From positions 62,001 through 126,000 of the forward strand of contig NZ_JAEUAN010000013.1 of the NCBI RefSeq assembly GCF_019511445.1: 64,000 bases of DNA, in the 5' to 3' direction. Each line of letters begins with the position of its first letter. Positions within the stretch are counted from its first letter, which is position 1. Below the pieces are notes generated by a model. It searched no databases, was not told the origin of the DNA, and saw nothing but the letters and a program-made list of their open reading frames with translations. Shown here one piece after another: positions 17,721 to 26,267 of the stretch. The stretch comes from Aliirhizobium wenxiniae (lineage in GTDB: Bacteria > Pseudomonadota > Alphaproteobacteria > Rhizobiales > Rhizobiaceae). Both the position numbers and the translations under genes were made by a program.

Positions 17721-18263
17721 ATGGACGGAATAGAGCCAATCCGCTTTTTGGTCATCCTTGCCTCCACCGGATGCGCGACGGAGGCCGATGCACCGATTAC
17801 ACTAAGCCAGCTCGCACCGGCCTACTACCTTTTCAAGGATTTCGGCGCTGAAGTCGTGCTCACGACGCTTGCCGGCGAGCCGCCCGCGTTTCTCGATCTT
17901 AAAGGAAAAACTTCCCAGGATCCCGCCATCCACCGGTTCCTCCAAGACAGGACGGCGCGTGACGAGCTCGCCGATACCCTCTTTTTCGAGCAGATCGCCG
18001 TCGAGGACTTCGATGCGGCCTTCTGCATCGGAATTTCCGGCAGGATCTGGGACGCAAGCCAAGCCGGGCCGCCAACTTTCATTGCCTCCTTCCTGCAACG
18101 CGGAAAACCTGTCGTCATTATCCCGGGCCGGGCGCTCGATCTGACCCCATTGGGTGCCGGAAACGGGTTGCTGATCATCGGAGATGCCGGTGACACGCCT
18201 CTGGTAGCCGCTCACGCATTGCTGCGAATAGTTGGCGAGCGCCACGGGGACGCGCGTTTCTAG
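17721..18263 (+). CDS. DJ-1/PfpI (class I glutamine amidotransferase-like) domain protein without catalytic cysteine
   Basis: A 180-residue protein of the DJ-1/PfpI fold: the opening beta strand RFLVILAST, LAPAYYLFKDFGAEVVL, the acidic loop after PPAFLD, and FEQIAVEDFDAAFC. The nucleophile elbow, usually AxCHG after the third strand, reads VVIIPGRALD, so the catalytic cysteine is missing. A binding or regulatory role is more likely than protease, chaperone or deglycase chemistry. GGAGAG precedes the ATG. It stands alone between the regulator and the hydrolase, with its own direct-repeat promoter. Confidence 0.65.
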   Translation: MDGIEPIRFLVILASTGCATEADAPITLSQLAPAYYLFKDFGAEVVLTTLAGEPPAFLDLKGKTSQDPAIHRFLQDRTARDELADTLFFEQIAVEDFDAAFCIGISGRIWDASQAGPPTFIASFLQRGKPVVIIPGRALDLTPLGAGNGLLIIGDAGDTPLVAAHALLRIVGERHGDARF

Positions 18264-18291
18264 CGAACAAAATCAGGATGCCGTTTGCATC

Positions 18292-18308
18292 GATTTACGA
18301 CGCTTTAC
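18292..18308 (+). promoter_or_regulatory. TTTAC-N5-TTTAC direct repeat upstream of the hydrolase gene
   Basis: GATTTACGACGCTTTAC: two TTTAC half-sites start exactly 10 nt apart, 60 nt before the ATG at 18369. A -10-like CAGTCT starts 23 nt downstream, the same distance as at the other two copies. Confidence 0.6.
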
Positions 18309-18368
18309 TCGCCATTCGCACGCAAGTCTCCCAGTCTGTCCCGGTCAGCACGCCCTGTGGAGGATGCC

Positions 18369-19349
18369 ATGAACTCGAGTGCCACGATCAGTCATATGGC
18401 CGGGTCAACCCGCCGCCAGATCATCGTGAGCGGTGGAGCAGCCTTAGCCATTGTCGCACTACCCAGGCATTCCAACTCAGCCACCCAATCTTCCGCCAAC
18501 CCACCGAGGGAACAGACCATGTCATTTGTAAAGACCGAGGACGCCACCGAAATCTACTACAAGGACTGGGGATCGAAAGACGCCCAACCGATCGTTTTCC
18601 ATCACGGCTGGCCGCTCAGCGCCGACGACTGGGACGCCCAGATGATGTATTTCCTCGACAAGGGATATCGCGTCATCGCCCATGACCGGCGGGGACATGG
18701 CCGCTCCACCCAGACATGGACCGGCAACGAGATGGACACTTACGCAGCCGACGTTGCGGCCCTTACCGATGCGCTCGACCTCAAGAACGCCGTTCATATC
18801 GGCCATTCCACGGGTGGCGGCGAGGTTGCGCATTATGTGGCGCGTGCGAAGCCCGGCCGTGTTGCCAAGGCGGTGCTCATCGGCGCGGTGCCGCCGATCA
18901 TGGTCAAATCGGATAAGAACCCCGGCGGTCTGCCGATCGAGGTTTTCGATGGCTTCCGTGCCGCGCTGGTGGCGAACCGCGCCCAGTTCTTCCTCGATAT
19001 CCCGACGGGTCCTTTTTACGGGTTCAACAGGCCCGGAGCAAAGATTAGCCAGGGCGTTATCGAAAACTGGTGGCGCCAGGGCATGGCAGGCGGGGCAAAG
19101 GCCCATTACGACTGCATCAAGGCTTTCTCCGAAACGGATTTCACCGAAGACCTGAAGGCGATCACCGTGCCGACGCTCGTTATGCATGGTGACGACGACC
19201 AGATCGTTCCTTATGCGGACTCCGCTCCGCTATCGGTCAAGCTTCTTAAGAACGGCACGCTGAAGACCTATGCCGGCCTGCCGCATGGGCTTTGCACCAC
19301 GCATCCCGAAATCGTCAACCCGGACCTGCTTGCCTTCATCCAGAGTTAA
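18369..19349 (+). CDS. Alpha/beta hydrolase, non-haem chloroperoxidase/arylesterase family, with Tat-like leader
   Basis: A 326-residue protein. Family signatures are VFHHGWPLSADDWD, HDRRGHGRS, the nucleophile elbow GHSTGG (Ser near residue 146), the acid in HGDDDQIVP and the base in LPHGLCTTHP. Members are esterases or perhydrolases that can make peracids. The N-terminus has TRRQIIVSGGAALAIVAL, a twin-arginine-like export signal unusual for this mostly cytoplasmic family. GGAGG sits at 18359-18363, 5 nt before the ATG at 18369; an internal ATG at 18519 (MSFVKTED) would give the classic leaderless enzyme. The catalase gene follows after a hairpin. Confidence 0.88.
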   Translation: MNSSATISHMAGSTRRQIIVSGGAALAIVALPRHSNSATQSSANPPREQTMSFVKTEDATEIYYKDWGSKDAQPIVFHHGWPLSADDWDAQMMYFLDKGYRVIAHDRRGHGRSTQTWTGNEMDTYAADVAALTDALDLKNAVHIGHSTGGGEVAHYVARAKPGRVAKAVLIGAVPPIMVKSDKNPGGLPIEVFDGFRAALVANRAQFFLDIPTGPFYGFNRPGAKISQGVIENWWRQGMAGGAKAHYDCIKAFSETDFTEDLKAITVPTLVMHGDDDQIVPYADSAPLSVKLLKNGTLKTYAGLPHGLCTTHPEIVNPDLLAFIQS

Positions 19350-19358
19350 AGAACCACA

Positions 19359-19386
19359 AGGCAGGTACGCCGAAGCGCACCTGCCT
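19359..19386 (+). other. Intercistronic hairpin between hydrolase and catalase
   Basis: AGGCAGGT (19359-19366) and ACCTGCCT (19379-19386) form a perfect 8-bp stem with a 12-nt loop and no U-tract. It may attenuate or process the message; similar structures separate later genes of this island. Confidence 0.45.
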
Positions 19387-19408
19387 GAAACGCCTCAGGG
19401 AGACTGAC

Positions 19409-20859
19409 ATGAATGACAAGCTCACCCATGCCAATGGCGCACCTGTTGTCGATAACCTGAACATTCAGACTGCAGGAACACGCGGCCCTGCCCTTCTCCA
19501 GGATATCTGGCTTATCGAGAAGCTCGCGCATTTCGACCGAGAGGTCATTACCGAGCGACGCATGCATGCCAAAGGCTCCGGCGCCTACGGGACATTCACG
19601 GTAACCTCGGACATCACGCGCTTCAGCAAGGCGTCACTCTTCAATGCGATTGACAAGAAAACCCTTGTATTTGTTCGTTTTTCCACGGTTGCCGGAGAGC
19701 GCGGTGCGGCTGACGCCGAGCGGGACATCCGCGGTTTCGCGGTCAAGTTCTACACCGAGGAAGGAAACTGGGACATCGTCGGCAACAATACGCCTGTCTT
19801 CTTTTTCCGTGATCCGCTGCGTTTTCCGGATCTCAATCACGCCGTCAAAAGAGACCCTCGGACAGGCATGCGTAGTGCCAATAACAATTGGGATTTCTGG
19901 AGTTTGCTGCCAGAGGCGCTGCATCAGGTCACAATCGTGATGAGCGATAGAGGCACACCGAAGTCCTATCGCACCATGCACGGTTTCGGCTCTCACACAT
20001 TCAGCCTCATCAACGAGGCAAACGAACGTGTATGGGTAAAATTTCATTTCCGCTGTCAGCAGGGTATCCACAATCTGACGGACGGTGAAGCCGCGGACGT
20101 CATCGGCAATGATCGCGAAAGCCACCAGCGCGACCTTTACGAGGCTCTTGAGGCGGGCGACTTTCCGCGCTGGACACTCTGCGTCCAGGTCATGAGCGAG
20201 GAGCAGGCCCGCGCGCACAAGCACAATCCCTTCGACCTGACGAAGGTGTGGCCGCATGGCGATTATCCCCTGATCGAGGTCGCGTGCTGGAACTTAATCG
20301 AAACCCGGAAAACGTCTTCGCCGAAGTGGAGCAGGCAGCATTCAGCCCCGCAAACATTGTCCCCGGTATCAGCTTCTCGCCGGATCGGATGCTGCAGGCG
20401 AGATTGTTTTCCTATGGCGACGCCCAGCGATATCGCCTCGGCGTCAACTTCAATCATATTCCGGTCAACGCGCCGAAATGTCCATTTCACTCGTTTCACC
20501 GCGATGGCGCGATGCGCACGGACGGCAATGCCGGCTCCACGCTTCACTATTTCCCCAACTCCTATTCGGAGTGGGAAACACAGCCTGGCCTGATGGAGCC
20601 GCCGCTTCCGATCGGCGACTACGCGCCCCATTTCGACCATCGTCTGGAAGACGATCACTACGAGCAACCGGGAGCTCTGTTCAGACTGATGTCGCCGGAA
20701 CAACAGCGGCAACTGTTTGAAAATACCGCGCGCAGCATTGGCGATGCCGAACTTCACATCAAGCAACGCCATATCGCCAACTGCATGCGGGCAGATCAAC
20801 GCTATGGCGCAGGCGTTGCGGCAGCGCTCGGACTGCCAATTCATCAGGCAGCAGAATAG
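19409..20859 (+). pseudogene. Catalase (small-subunit, clade 3 type), split by a one-base frameshift
   Basis: Together the two frames give a complete catalase of about 483 residues, the usual small-subunit length. The first part has the distal histidine in RRMHAKGSGAYG (about residue 53), the asparagine in GNNTPVFFFRD and HGFGSHTFSLIN. At about 20281 the frame breaks: GDYPLIEV should continue to xVLELNRNPENVF but the text GTCGCGTGCTGG lacks one base, giving ACWNLIET and a stop at 20593. The second frame carries the haem-ligand tyrosine in RLFSYGDAQRYRLG and ends at 20859. As written the product would lack the proximal haem ligand and be inactive; a sequencing error is an equally good explanation. 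AGGGAGA precedes the ATG. Confidence 0.88.
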
Positions 20860-20870
20860 GGAGCGATGAG

Positions 20871-21680
20871 ATGACGATCGGAACAGCTCTTGTTACCGGG
20901 GCATCCTCGGGGATCGGTACCGTCTATGCAGAGAAGCTCGCGCAGCGAGGTTATGACCTGAAGCTTATCGCGCGAGATCGCGACCGGCTGGACCGGCTTG
21001 CCGAAAAGCTCTCGGCGGATCATGGCGTGACGGTTCAGGCATTGCCGGCAGATCTCTCCGAGCCCGCCGATCTGGAGTACGTTTCATCCATGCTATCGTA
21101 TGACGCCAGTTTGCGTCTCCTCGTCAATTGCGCAGGCATAGGACCAAGCGGCAAGGTGCTTGCATCCGAAACAGCCGGCCTTGCAGGCATGGTCTACCTG
21201 AATGTTGATGCCCTGCACCTGCTGACGGTCGCTGCCGCGAAAGCATTCGTTGCGCGCGGTCAGGGCGGAATTATCAACATCGCCTCCGTTGTCGCGCTGA
21301 TGCCGGAACGCTTCAATCCAAGCTATGTCGCCAGCAAGGCTTTCGTGCTTGCCCTCACACAGGCCATGGCGGTCGAGCTTGAGCCGCATGGCGTCAGGAT
21401 ACAGGCGGTATTGCCGGGCTTCACGCGGACCGAAATCTTCGGTCGCGCCGGGATCGACATCAACATCATTCCCGACGAGATGATGATGGATGCGGAGGAA
21501 ATGGTGAGTGCCGCACTCGCCGGTTTCGATCAGGGTGAGATCGTCACGATCCCATCTCTCGCGGACGCCCGGCTGTGGGAGACACTCGAAGACGCAAGGC
21601 ATTCGCTCGCGCCTCACCTGTCCCTGAAACACGCTGCGGAACGCTATGGGGTAACGAAAGCCAGACGATTGGCTCGATAG
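20871..21680 (+). CDS. Short-chain dehydrogenase/reductase (SDR)
   Basis: A 269-residue classical SDR: TGASSGIG at 9-16 binds the nucleotide, RDRDRL at the second strand suggests NADP preference, NCAG follows, and the catalytic triad is S in NIASVV plus YVASK. The end is slightly longer than the family core. It starts 11 nt after the catalase stop with GGGAGCGATGAG as ribosome site, so it is co-transcribed. It probably reduces a reactive carbonyl; the substrate is unknown. Confidence 0.88.
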   Translation: MTIGTALVTGASSGIGTVYAEKLAQRGYDLKLIARDRDRLDRLAEKLSADHGVTVQALPADLSEPADLEYVSSMLSYDASLRLLVNCAGIGPSGKVLASETAGLAGMVYLNVDALHLLTVAAAKAFVARGQGGIINIASVVALMPERFNPSYVASKAFVLALTQAMAVELEPHGVRIQAVLPGFTRTEIFGRAGIDINIIPDEMMMDAEEMVSAALAGFDQGEIVTIPSLADARLWETLEDARHSLAPHLSLKHAAERYGVTKARRLAR

Positions 21681-21692
21681 GGGGATATGACA

Positions 21693-22831
21693 ATGTCGTT
21701 GCAACGCGGCGCAACCGGCGCCTTGATCTGCCTTGCGTTTCTCGAAGCCGCACCCGCACAGGCGCATGTCAAATGGTTCGCGCCCTATATCGTCGGCGCG
21801 CCGCCGCAGCCGATATCGTCCGTTCTGGCGAACCCATGGTTCTGGATCGGTATTCTTCTGGTCATTCTCTTTTTCGTACTGACGCGCCTCGTGGAAATCA
21901 GCCCTCTCGGAGATCGCGTCCACGATGGTCTCGACCGCAGCACCGGTGCGCTGTATCGAAGACTGGACGACTATATACGCGGACGGTCGGTGCCTTCTTC
22001 GTTGCGATATTCTCCGTCGGTGGCGTTTATCTGACGCCGGATCTCCGGACGCCTGCCGAATGGGTATCCTGGCTGCAACTGGTAATCGCGGCCTGCATCT
22101 TTTCCCGCAGGACGATGCCGCTTGCTGGCATCGGCATTCTGGCGCTCTGGCTGCTCGCCATCCGCGAATACGATCTCTTCCATCTCTTCGATTACCTGGC
22201 GCTCGGTGCCGGTGTGGCTGCCTATCTCATCATCGAACCGTCGAAGAACGAGGCTCTGCGGTCGCATCGGTTCGAGATCCTGCGCTGGGGGCTGGCGATT
22301 GCACTGATGTGGTCGAGCCTGGAGAAATTTGCCTATCCCGACTGGTTCTACCCACTCATCGAGGAAAAGCCGTTCCTGACATTCGGCATGCCGCGTGACG
22401 TCTTCATTCCGATGGCCGGCGTCGCCGAATTCACCATGGGCTTCGGCCTTCTTTGGACGCCTCTGATCAGGCGGCTCTCGGCCATCGCGTTGATCGTGAT
22501 CTTCACGGCCGCCGTCTGGCCCTTCGGCCGGATCGACCTGATCGGGCACGGGCTGATCATGGCCATTCTCGTGGCCGTCGCCTGCGACCAATGCCGGATC
22601 ACTCGCGTGTTGCCGTCGTTGAAAATCCACCTGCCAGCGATCCCCGGCGGCATAGCGGCGGCACTCGTCATTTTCGCCACCAGCTATTGGGGACTGCACC
22701 TCGCCTTTTACGGCCCGCAAGCTTTTACCGGACCGGCCACCGTCGAACGGGCGACCCATTCCCATAATCCGGAACAGCCTCACGGTTCCGTATCGGGTAG
22801 CGGGATAGGAGCCCCGCCGACAAAACAATAG
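21693..22831 (+). pseudogene. Multi-pass membrane protein (DoxX-like family), split by a one-base frameshift
   Basis: A signal-like start ending in AQAHVKWFAPYIVG, then a membrane helix (WFWIGILLVILFFVLT) and RLDDYI lie in one frame, which stops at 22034. From about 21980 the next frame continues the same protein (TVGAFFVAIFSVGGVYLTP and five or six further helices, including LADYLAL-type and WSSLEKFAYPDWFYPL segments) to a stop at 22831. Joined, it is about 380 residues of an uncharacterised membrane family with a DoxX-like half. The shift has the same direction as the catalase frameshift (one base lost). It follows the SDR gene closely. Function unknown; a link to redox stress is inferred from neighbours. 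Confidence 0.68.
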
Positions 22832-22848
22832 ATTTCATCGCCTGCCTC

Positions 22849-22885
22849 TTGATTAAATTAGGAGTCCTATATATATTTACTCCTA
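22849..22885 (+). promoter_or_regulatory. MarR promoter with overlapping operator, predicted leaderless start
   Basis: TTGATT (22849-22854), a 17-nt spacer and TATATT (22872-22877) form a promoter whose start point falls at about 22884-22885, on the ATG itself. TAGGA-G-TCCTA (22859-22869) is a palindrome in the spacer, and TAGGAGT (22859-22865) pairs with ACTCCTA (22879-22885) across the -10 box. This is a good autorepression operator. No ribosome site lies between -10 and ATG, so the mRNA would be leaderless. Confidence 0.6.
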
Positions 22886-23526
22886 TGGAAACGACGCGAA
22901 ATGCAGGGTCAGTCAATCATCGCATCCGGGAAGGCCTTTCCCGGATCGCGACGGTCATGCGCAATGAGGATTGGAACCGGGCAAAGGCATTCGGCCTCAA
23001 CCCGACGCAACTGTCCATCCTCGAATTGCTGCAAGGCAGACAAGACGGGCTGACCGTCAAGGAAATCGCTGCCAATCTCGGCGTCTCCCAACCGACGGCA
23101 ACGGATTCCATCGCGGCGCTCGAGCGCAAGGAACTTGTGACGAAGACCAGCGACGCAGCCGACAGGCGCACAGTCAAGGTCGTGATCGCACAGAAGGGAG
23201 TTGCGATCCTCGAGGAGGACAGCACTCCCGGGGCGGCACAGAATACCGTTGGCGCGCTGGCCGATCAGGAACAGGAAGAACTGCTGGTCAATCTCGTCAA
23301 GATGATCAGGCACCTGCAGGAAAACGATGCGATCCCGATCCAGCGCATGTGTGTCAGCTGTCGGTATTTCGCGCCGAATGTCCATTCCGATGCGGCAACG
23401 CCGCATCACTGTCATTTCGTAGACGCAGCATTCGGCCAGCGGGAACTCCGCATCGATTGCCGCGAACATGAGATCGCCGATCCGGCGTTCCGGGCTGCCA
23501 CCTGGACCGCCTTCGAAAAAGGATAG
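22885..23526 (+). CDS. MarR-family regulator with cysteine/histidine-rich C-terminal extension
   Basis: A 213-residue protein. Residues about 10-150 are a MarR winged helix (LNPTQLSILELLQGRQDGLT, VKEIAANLGVSQPTATDSIAALE, DRRTVKV wing). After that comes a tail with CVSC, then HHCHF, then IDCREHE. The spacing of four cysteines and several histidines suggests a bound metal or iron-sulfur centre, not usual for MarR proteins. It heads the following operon, so it probably represses it and releases on oxidation or metal loss. The ATG lies inside the operator, with no upstream ribosome site. Confidence 0.82.
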   Translation: METTRNAGSVNHRIREGLSRIATVMRNEDWNRAKAFGLNPTQLSILELLQGRQDGLTVKEIAANLGVSQPTATDSIAALERKELVTKTSDAADRRTVKVVIAQKGVAILEEDSTPGAAQNTVGALADQEQEELLVNLVKMIRHLQENDAIPIQRMCVSCRYFAPNVHSDAATPHHCHFVDAAFGQRELRIDCREHEIADPAFRAATWTAFEKG

Positions 23527-23567
23527 GCGACACCCTCCAGGCAACGGAAGAAAGGAGATTGTCCATC

Positions 23568-24281
23568 TTGGGGAAAATTGCAACCGGCGCGCTCATCGCC
23601 GGAACGGCATCGCTATGGCTTACTGCCGCATCCGCGCATTCCATCAAGGCGGAACCGAGTGATGCGGTACAGGCGCCGTTCGACATCATCGAAACGACAA
23701 TAACGACGAAGGGCGAAACCGCCATCTTCTCCACCCGCGTGCGCGGCGAAGCCGGCAAGGACAAGCCCGATGCGACGGGCAAGTTCGAGGGATCGAGCGT
23801 CTATGCCTATGTCTGGCCGACCAGTCTCGACAGCGGGGCAATCGGCTTTGATGAGAAACAGGGCATTGTAGCACTCGCCGTCACCTTCCACCCGGATTTC
23901 GACGATGCGGCCAATGGCGGCAAGAACCGCCATATCTGGCATCCTCATTGGGTCGTGCTGGCGCAGGACAAGGCTTGCGGCGGCGGACTGAAGGTCATCG
24001 ACATTCCGGAAGGTGCAAAACCGAAGGTTCCCGCGACATGGCCGGGCGTGCCGCTCCTGATCGACAGCCCGGAATATCCGACCGAGTTCAAGGGCGACCG
24101 CGTCGATGTCGAAATTCCGTTGCCGCTGATCGGCGGAATTGTCGGTGCATCCTATGACGGCGTTACAGCCGGTCTCAAGGTGAACGGCAATCTGCATGCG
24201 CCGCTCTTATGCGTCAGCAATGTTTTCAAGGTCGCATCCGGAAATCTCAGTCTGCCCGGCAAGGTCATGCCGGCCGAGTAA
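23568..24281 (+). CDS. Exported protein of unknown function
   Basis: About 237 residues. A signal peptide (GKIATGALIAGTASLWLTAASA) ends near residue 23, then a mainly beta-rich domain with VYAYVWPTSLDS, HIWHPHWVVL (three histidines close together) and two isolated cysteines (KACGGG, LLCVSN). I do not recognise the family. The start is ambiguous: no ATG is present, and TTG at 23568 is 10 nt from AAAGGAG, while TTG at 23559 is too close. It is the first structural gene behind the MarR gene and so probably its target. Confidence 0.7.
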   Translation: MGKIATGALIAGTASLWLTAASAHSIKAEPSDAVQAPFDIIETTITTKGETAIFSTRVRGEAGKDKPDATGKFEGSSVYAYVWPTSLDSGAIGFDEKQGIVALAVTFHPDFDDAANGGKNRHIWHPHWVVLAQDKACGGGLKVIDIPEGAKPKVPATWPGVPLLIDSPEYPTEFKGDRVDVEIPLPLIGGIVGASYDGVTAGLKVNGNLHAPLLCVSNVFKVASGNLSLPGKVMPAE

Positions 24282-24289
24282 CCAAGCGC

Positions 24290-24317
24290 CGGTTCGGCGA
24301 CTGCCATCACCGAACCG
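24290..24317 (+). other. Intercistronic hairpin
   Basis: CGGTTCGG (24290-24297) and CCGAACCG (24310-24317) form a perfect 8-bp stem with a 12-nt loop between the exported-protein gene and the AhpD-like gene. No U-tract follows. Confidence 0.45.
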
Positions 24318-24353
24318 ACAATTCCTCCCCTCCAGGCATTGAAAGGAAAGAAC

Positions 24354-24902
24354 ATGTCTAGGATTACCCTTATAGAACCATCGAATGCAACCGGCGCCAC
24401 GGCCGAAAAGCTCAGTGAGATCAAGGCCGCTTTCGGCATGGTGCCGAATATGTTCAAGGCGGCCGCCAATTCGCCCGCAGCTCTTGCCAGCATGTGGGGT
24501 TCGTTCGGCGCGCTTGGCGGCGGACGCCTCGGAGCCAAGCTCGGCGAGCAGATCGCGGTCGCCATCGCCGACCGCAACAACTGCAATTATTGCCTCGCCG
24601 CGCATACGGGTCTCGGCCGCAAGGCGGGAGCCACCGCCGCCGAGATGTCCGAAGCGCAGGCCGGCAGATCGGCAGACCCGCGGACACAGGCAGCGCTTGG
24701 CTTCGCCATCAAGGTTGTCGAGAACCGGGCGGATATCGCCGCCGAGGATGTAGCCGACCTGCGCAAGGCAGGCTTCGACGATGAGGAAATCGTCGAGATC
24801 CTCGCGCATATCGCACTCAACCTGTTCACCAACTACCTCAATGTCGCGCTGGACGTTCCGGTCGACTTTCCAGGTGTGAAGCTCACACGTGCCGCCGCGT
24901 AA
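24354..24902 (+). CDS. AhpD-like carboxymuconolactone decarboxylase-family peroxidase
   Basis: A 182-residue all-helical protein. NCNYCLAAH (Cys77, Cys80, His84) is the redox motif that separates AhpD-type peroxidases from true decarboxylases; the N-terminal EKLSEIKAAFGMVPNMFKA is the uncharacterised peroxidase-related subgroup signature. It should reduce peroxides or recycle a partner through the two cysteines. AAAGGAAAGAAC precedes ATG 24354. It lies beside a redoxin, which is a possible partner. Confidence 0.88.
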   Translation: MSRITLIEPSNATGATAEKLSEIKAAFGMVPNMFKAAANSPAALASMWGSFGALGGGRLGAKLGEQIAVAIADRNNCNYCLAAHTGLGRKAGATAAEMSEAQAGRSADPRTQAALGFAIKVVENRADIAAEDVADLRKAGFDDEEIVEILAHIALNLFTNYLNVALDVPVDFPGVKLTRAAA

Positions 24903-24915
24903 AGCAGCACCTGGC

Positions 24916-24945
24916 GGTCGGGCTGCGTCCCCTTGCAGCCCGACC
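24916..24945 (+). other. Intercistronic hairpin, 11-bp stem
   Basis: GGTCGGGCTGC (24916-24926) and GCAGCCCGACC (24935-24945) are perfectly complementary with an 8-nt loop. It sits between the AhpD-like and redoxin genes, just ahead of the redoxin ribosome site, with no U-tract; a processing or stability element or a weak attenuator. Confidence 0.5.
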
Positions 24946-24965
24946 ATCCCGAAAGGAACATGGCA

Positions 24966-25547
24966 ATGGATTTTCCAAAGCAAATCCCGGCTCCGGAGCT
25001 TGCTATCAGCGAGTGGTTCAATACGCCGGCCCCTCTCACATTGGCAGGGTTACGCGGACGCCCGGTGCTTCTGCACAGTTTTCAGCTCCTCTGCCCCGGC
25101 TGCGTGGCGCAATCGATCCCGCAGGTGCAGAAGATCGAACGCGTCTTTGCCGAAACCGACCTGCAGATCATCGGCATACATACCGTGTTCGAGCATCACG
25201 CCGCCATGTCACCGGTGACACTCAAGGCCTTTCTGCACGAGTACCGCATCAAGCATCCGGTCGGCGTTGATCTGGCGGACGAGCGCTCGACAACGCCGAT
25301 CACCATGCAGCGCTTCGGCCTGCGCGGCACACCCTCTTCCATTCTGATCGGCAGGGATGGCACAATCCGCCACCACGTCTTCGGTGTCGAAGATGACATT
25401 GCCGTTGGAGCGCGCATTGCCATGGCTCTTGCCGAGCAGATCCCAAGCCTGTCGTCGGCTATGGCGACAGATGATGATAATGATGATGATCGGAACTGCC
25501 TCGATGGTCGTTGCGAGATAGCAAAACCTGCAGCCAGCGTGGCCTGA
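24966..25547 (+). CDS. Thioredoxin-fold redoxin (TlpA/AhpC-like) with CPGC active site
   Basis: A 193-residue thioredoxin-fold protein with FQLLCPGCVAQS (Cys43, Cys46), the cis-proline loop RGTPSSILIGRDG and a C-terminal acidic tract (DDDNDDDRN) followed by CLDGRC, an extra cysteine pair. No signal peptide is visible, so it is cytoplasmic. The ATG at 24966 is 8 nt from AAGGA; ATG 24960 is also in frame. It probably exchanges electrons with the AhpD-like protein encoded upstream. Confidence 0.82.
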   Translation: MDFPKQIPAPELAISEWFNTPAPLTLAGLRGRPVLLHSFQLLCPGCVAQSIPQVQKIERVFAETDLQIIGIHTVFEHHAAMSPVTLKAFLHEYRIKHPVGVDLADERSTTPITMQRFGLRGTPSSILIGRDGTIRHHVFGVEDDIAVGARIAMALAEQIPSLSSAMATDDDNDDDRNCLDGRCEIAKPAASVA

Positions 25548-25550
25548 TCC

Positions 25551-26267
25551 ATGGCAAACAAGACAGCCCTTATTCTCCGCCACCTTCATTTCGAAGATCT
25601 CGGCAGTTTCGCAACGCCGCTTGCAGATGCTGGTTATGACATCCGCTACAGCGACATCACCGATGCGAACTTCTGTCAGGATGATCCGCTGGCACCGGAT
25701 CTGCTGGTCATTCTCGGCGGGCCGATCGGTGCCTATGAGGATGATATCTATCCGTTTGTTGCTATCGAACGGGAATTCATCAGACGCCGGCTGGAAGAGC
25801 GACTGCCGACGCTGGGCATCTGTCTCGGCGTACAATTCATCGCCTCGGCACTTGGAGCGAACGTTTATCCTTCCGGCCGGAAGGAGATCGGCTTTTCCAA
25901 ACTCCATCTGTCGGATGAAGCCCTTGCCGGCCCCTTGCGTCATCTTGCAGGTGTCGATGTGCTGCATTGGCACGGCGATCCCTACGACCTGCCGAAAGGA
26001 GCCCGAAATCTGGCCTCCACACCGTTGTTCAGCCAGCAGGCGTTTTCAAAAGGTGCAAATATTCTCGGCCTGCAGTTTCATCCGGAGGTCGAGACCGCGG
26101 ATCGTCTGGAGCAATGGCTTGTGGGGCATGCGGCTGAACTTTCCGCCGCAGAAATCGATCGCGTGGCGCTTCGAAAGGATGGCGAGACATTCGCCGCGAG
26201 CCTGCGGGTGGCGGCTGTGGCAATGATGACGGAATGGCTGGAACAACTTGAGCGCGATCATGGATAG
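25551..26267 (+). CDS. Class I glutamine amidotransferase-domain protein
   Basis: A 238-residue stand-alone GATase: ILGGPIGAYEDD, the nucleophile in LGICLGVQ (Cys91) and LQFHPEVE (His177, Glu179) complete the triad. Such enzymes release ammonia from glutamine or hydrolyse gamma-glutamyl compounds; no synthetase partner is nearby. It begins 3 nt after the redoxin stop and overlaps the MOSC gene by 8 nt, showing translational coupling. A role in gamma-glutamyl or glutathione adduct turnover is speculative. Confidence 0.85.
   Translation: MANKTALILRHLHFEDLGSFATPLADAGYDIRYSDITDANFCQDDPLAPDLLVILGGPIGAYEDDIYPFVAIEREFIRRRLEERLPTLGICLGVQFIASALGANVYPSGRKEIGFSKLHLSDEALAGPLRHLAGVDVLHWHGDPYDLPKGARNLASTPLFSQQAFSKGANILGLQFHPEVETADRLEQWLVGHAAELSAAEIDRVALRKDGETFAASLRVAAVAMMTEWLEQLERDHG

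Noticed and set aside
25465..25493. GAT-rich trinucleotide run that might be a microsatellite
   Set aside because: It encodes the acidic tract of the redoxin and is only eight or nine codons long.
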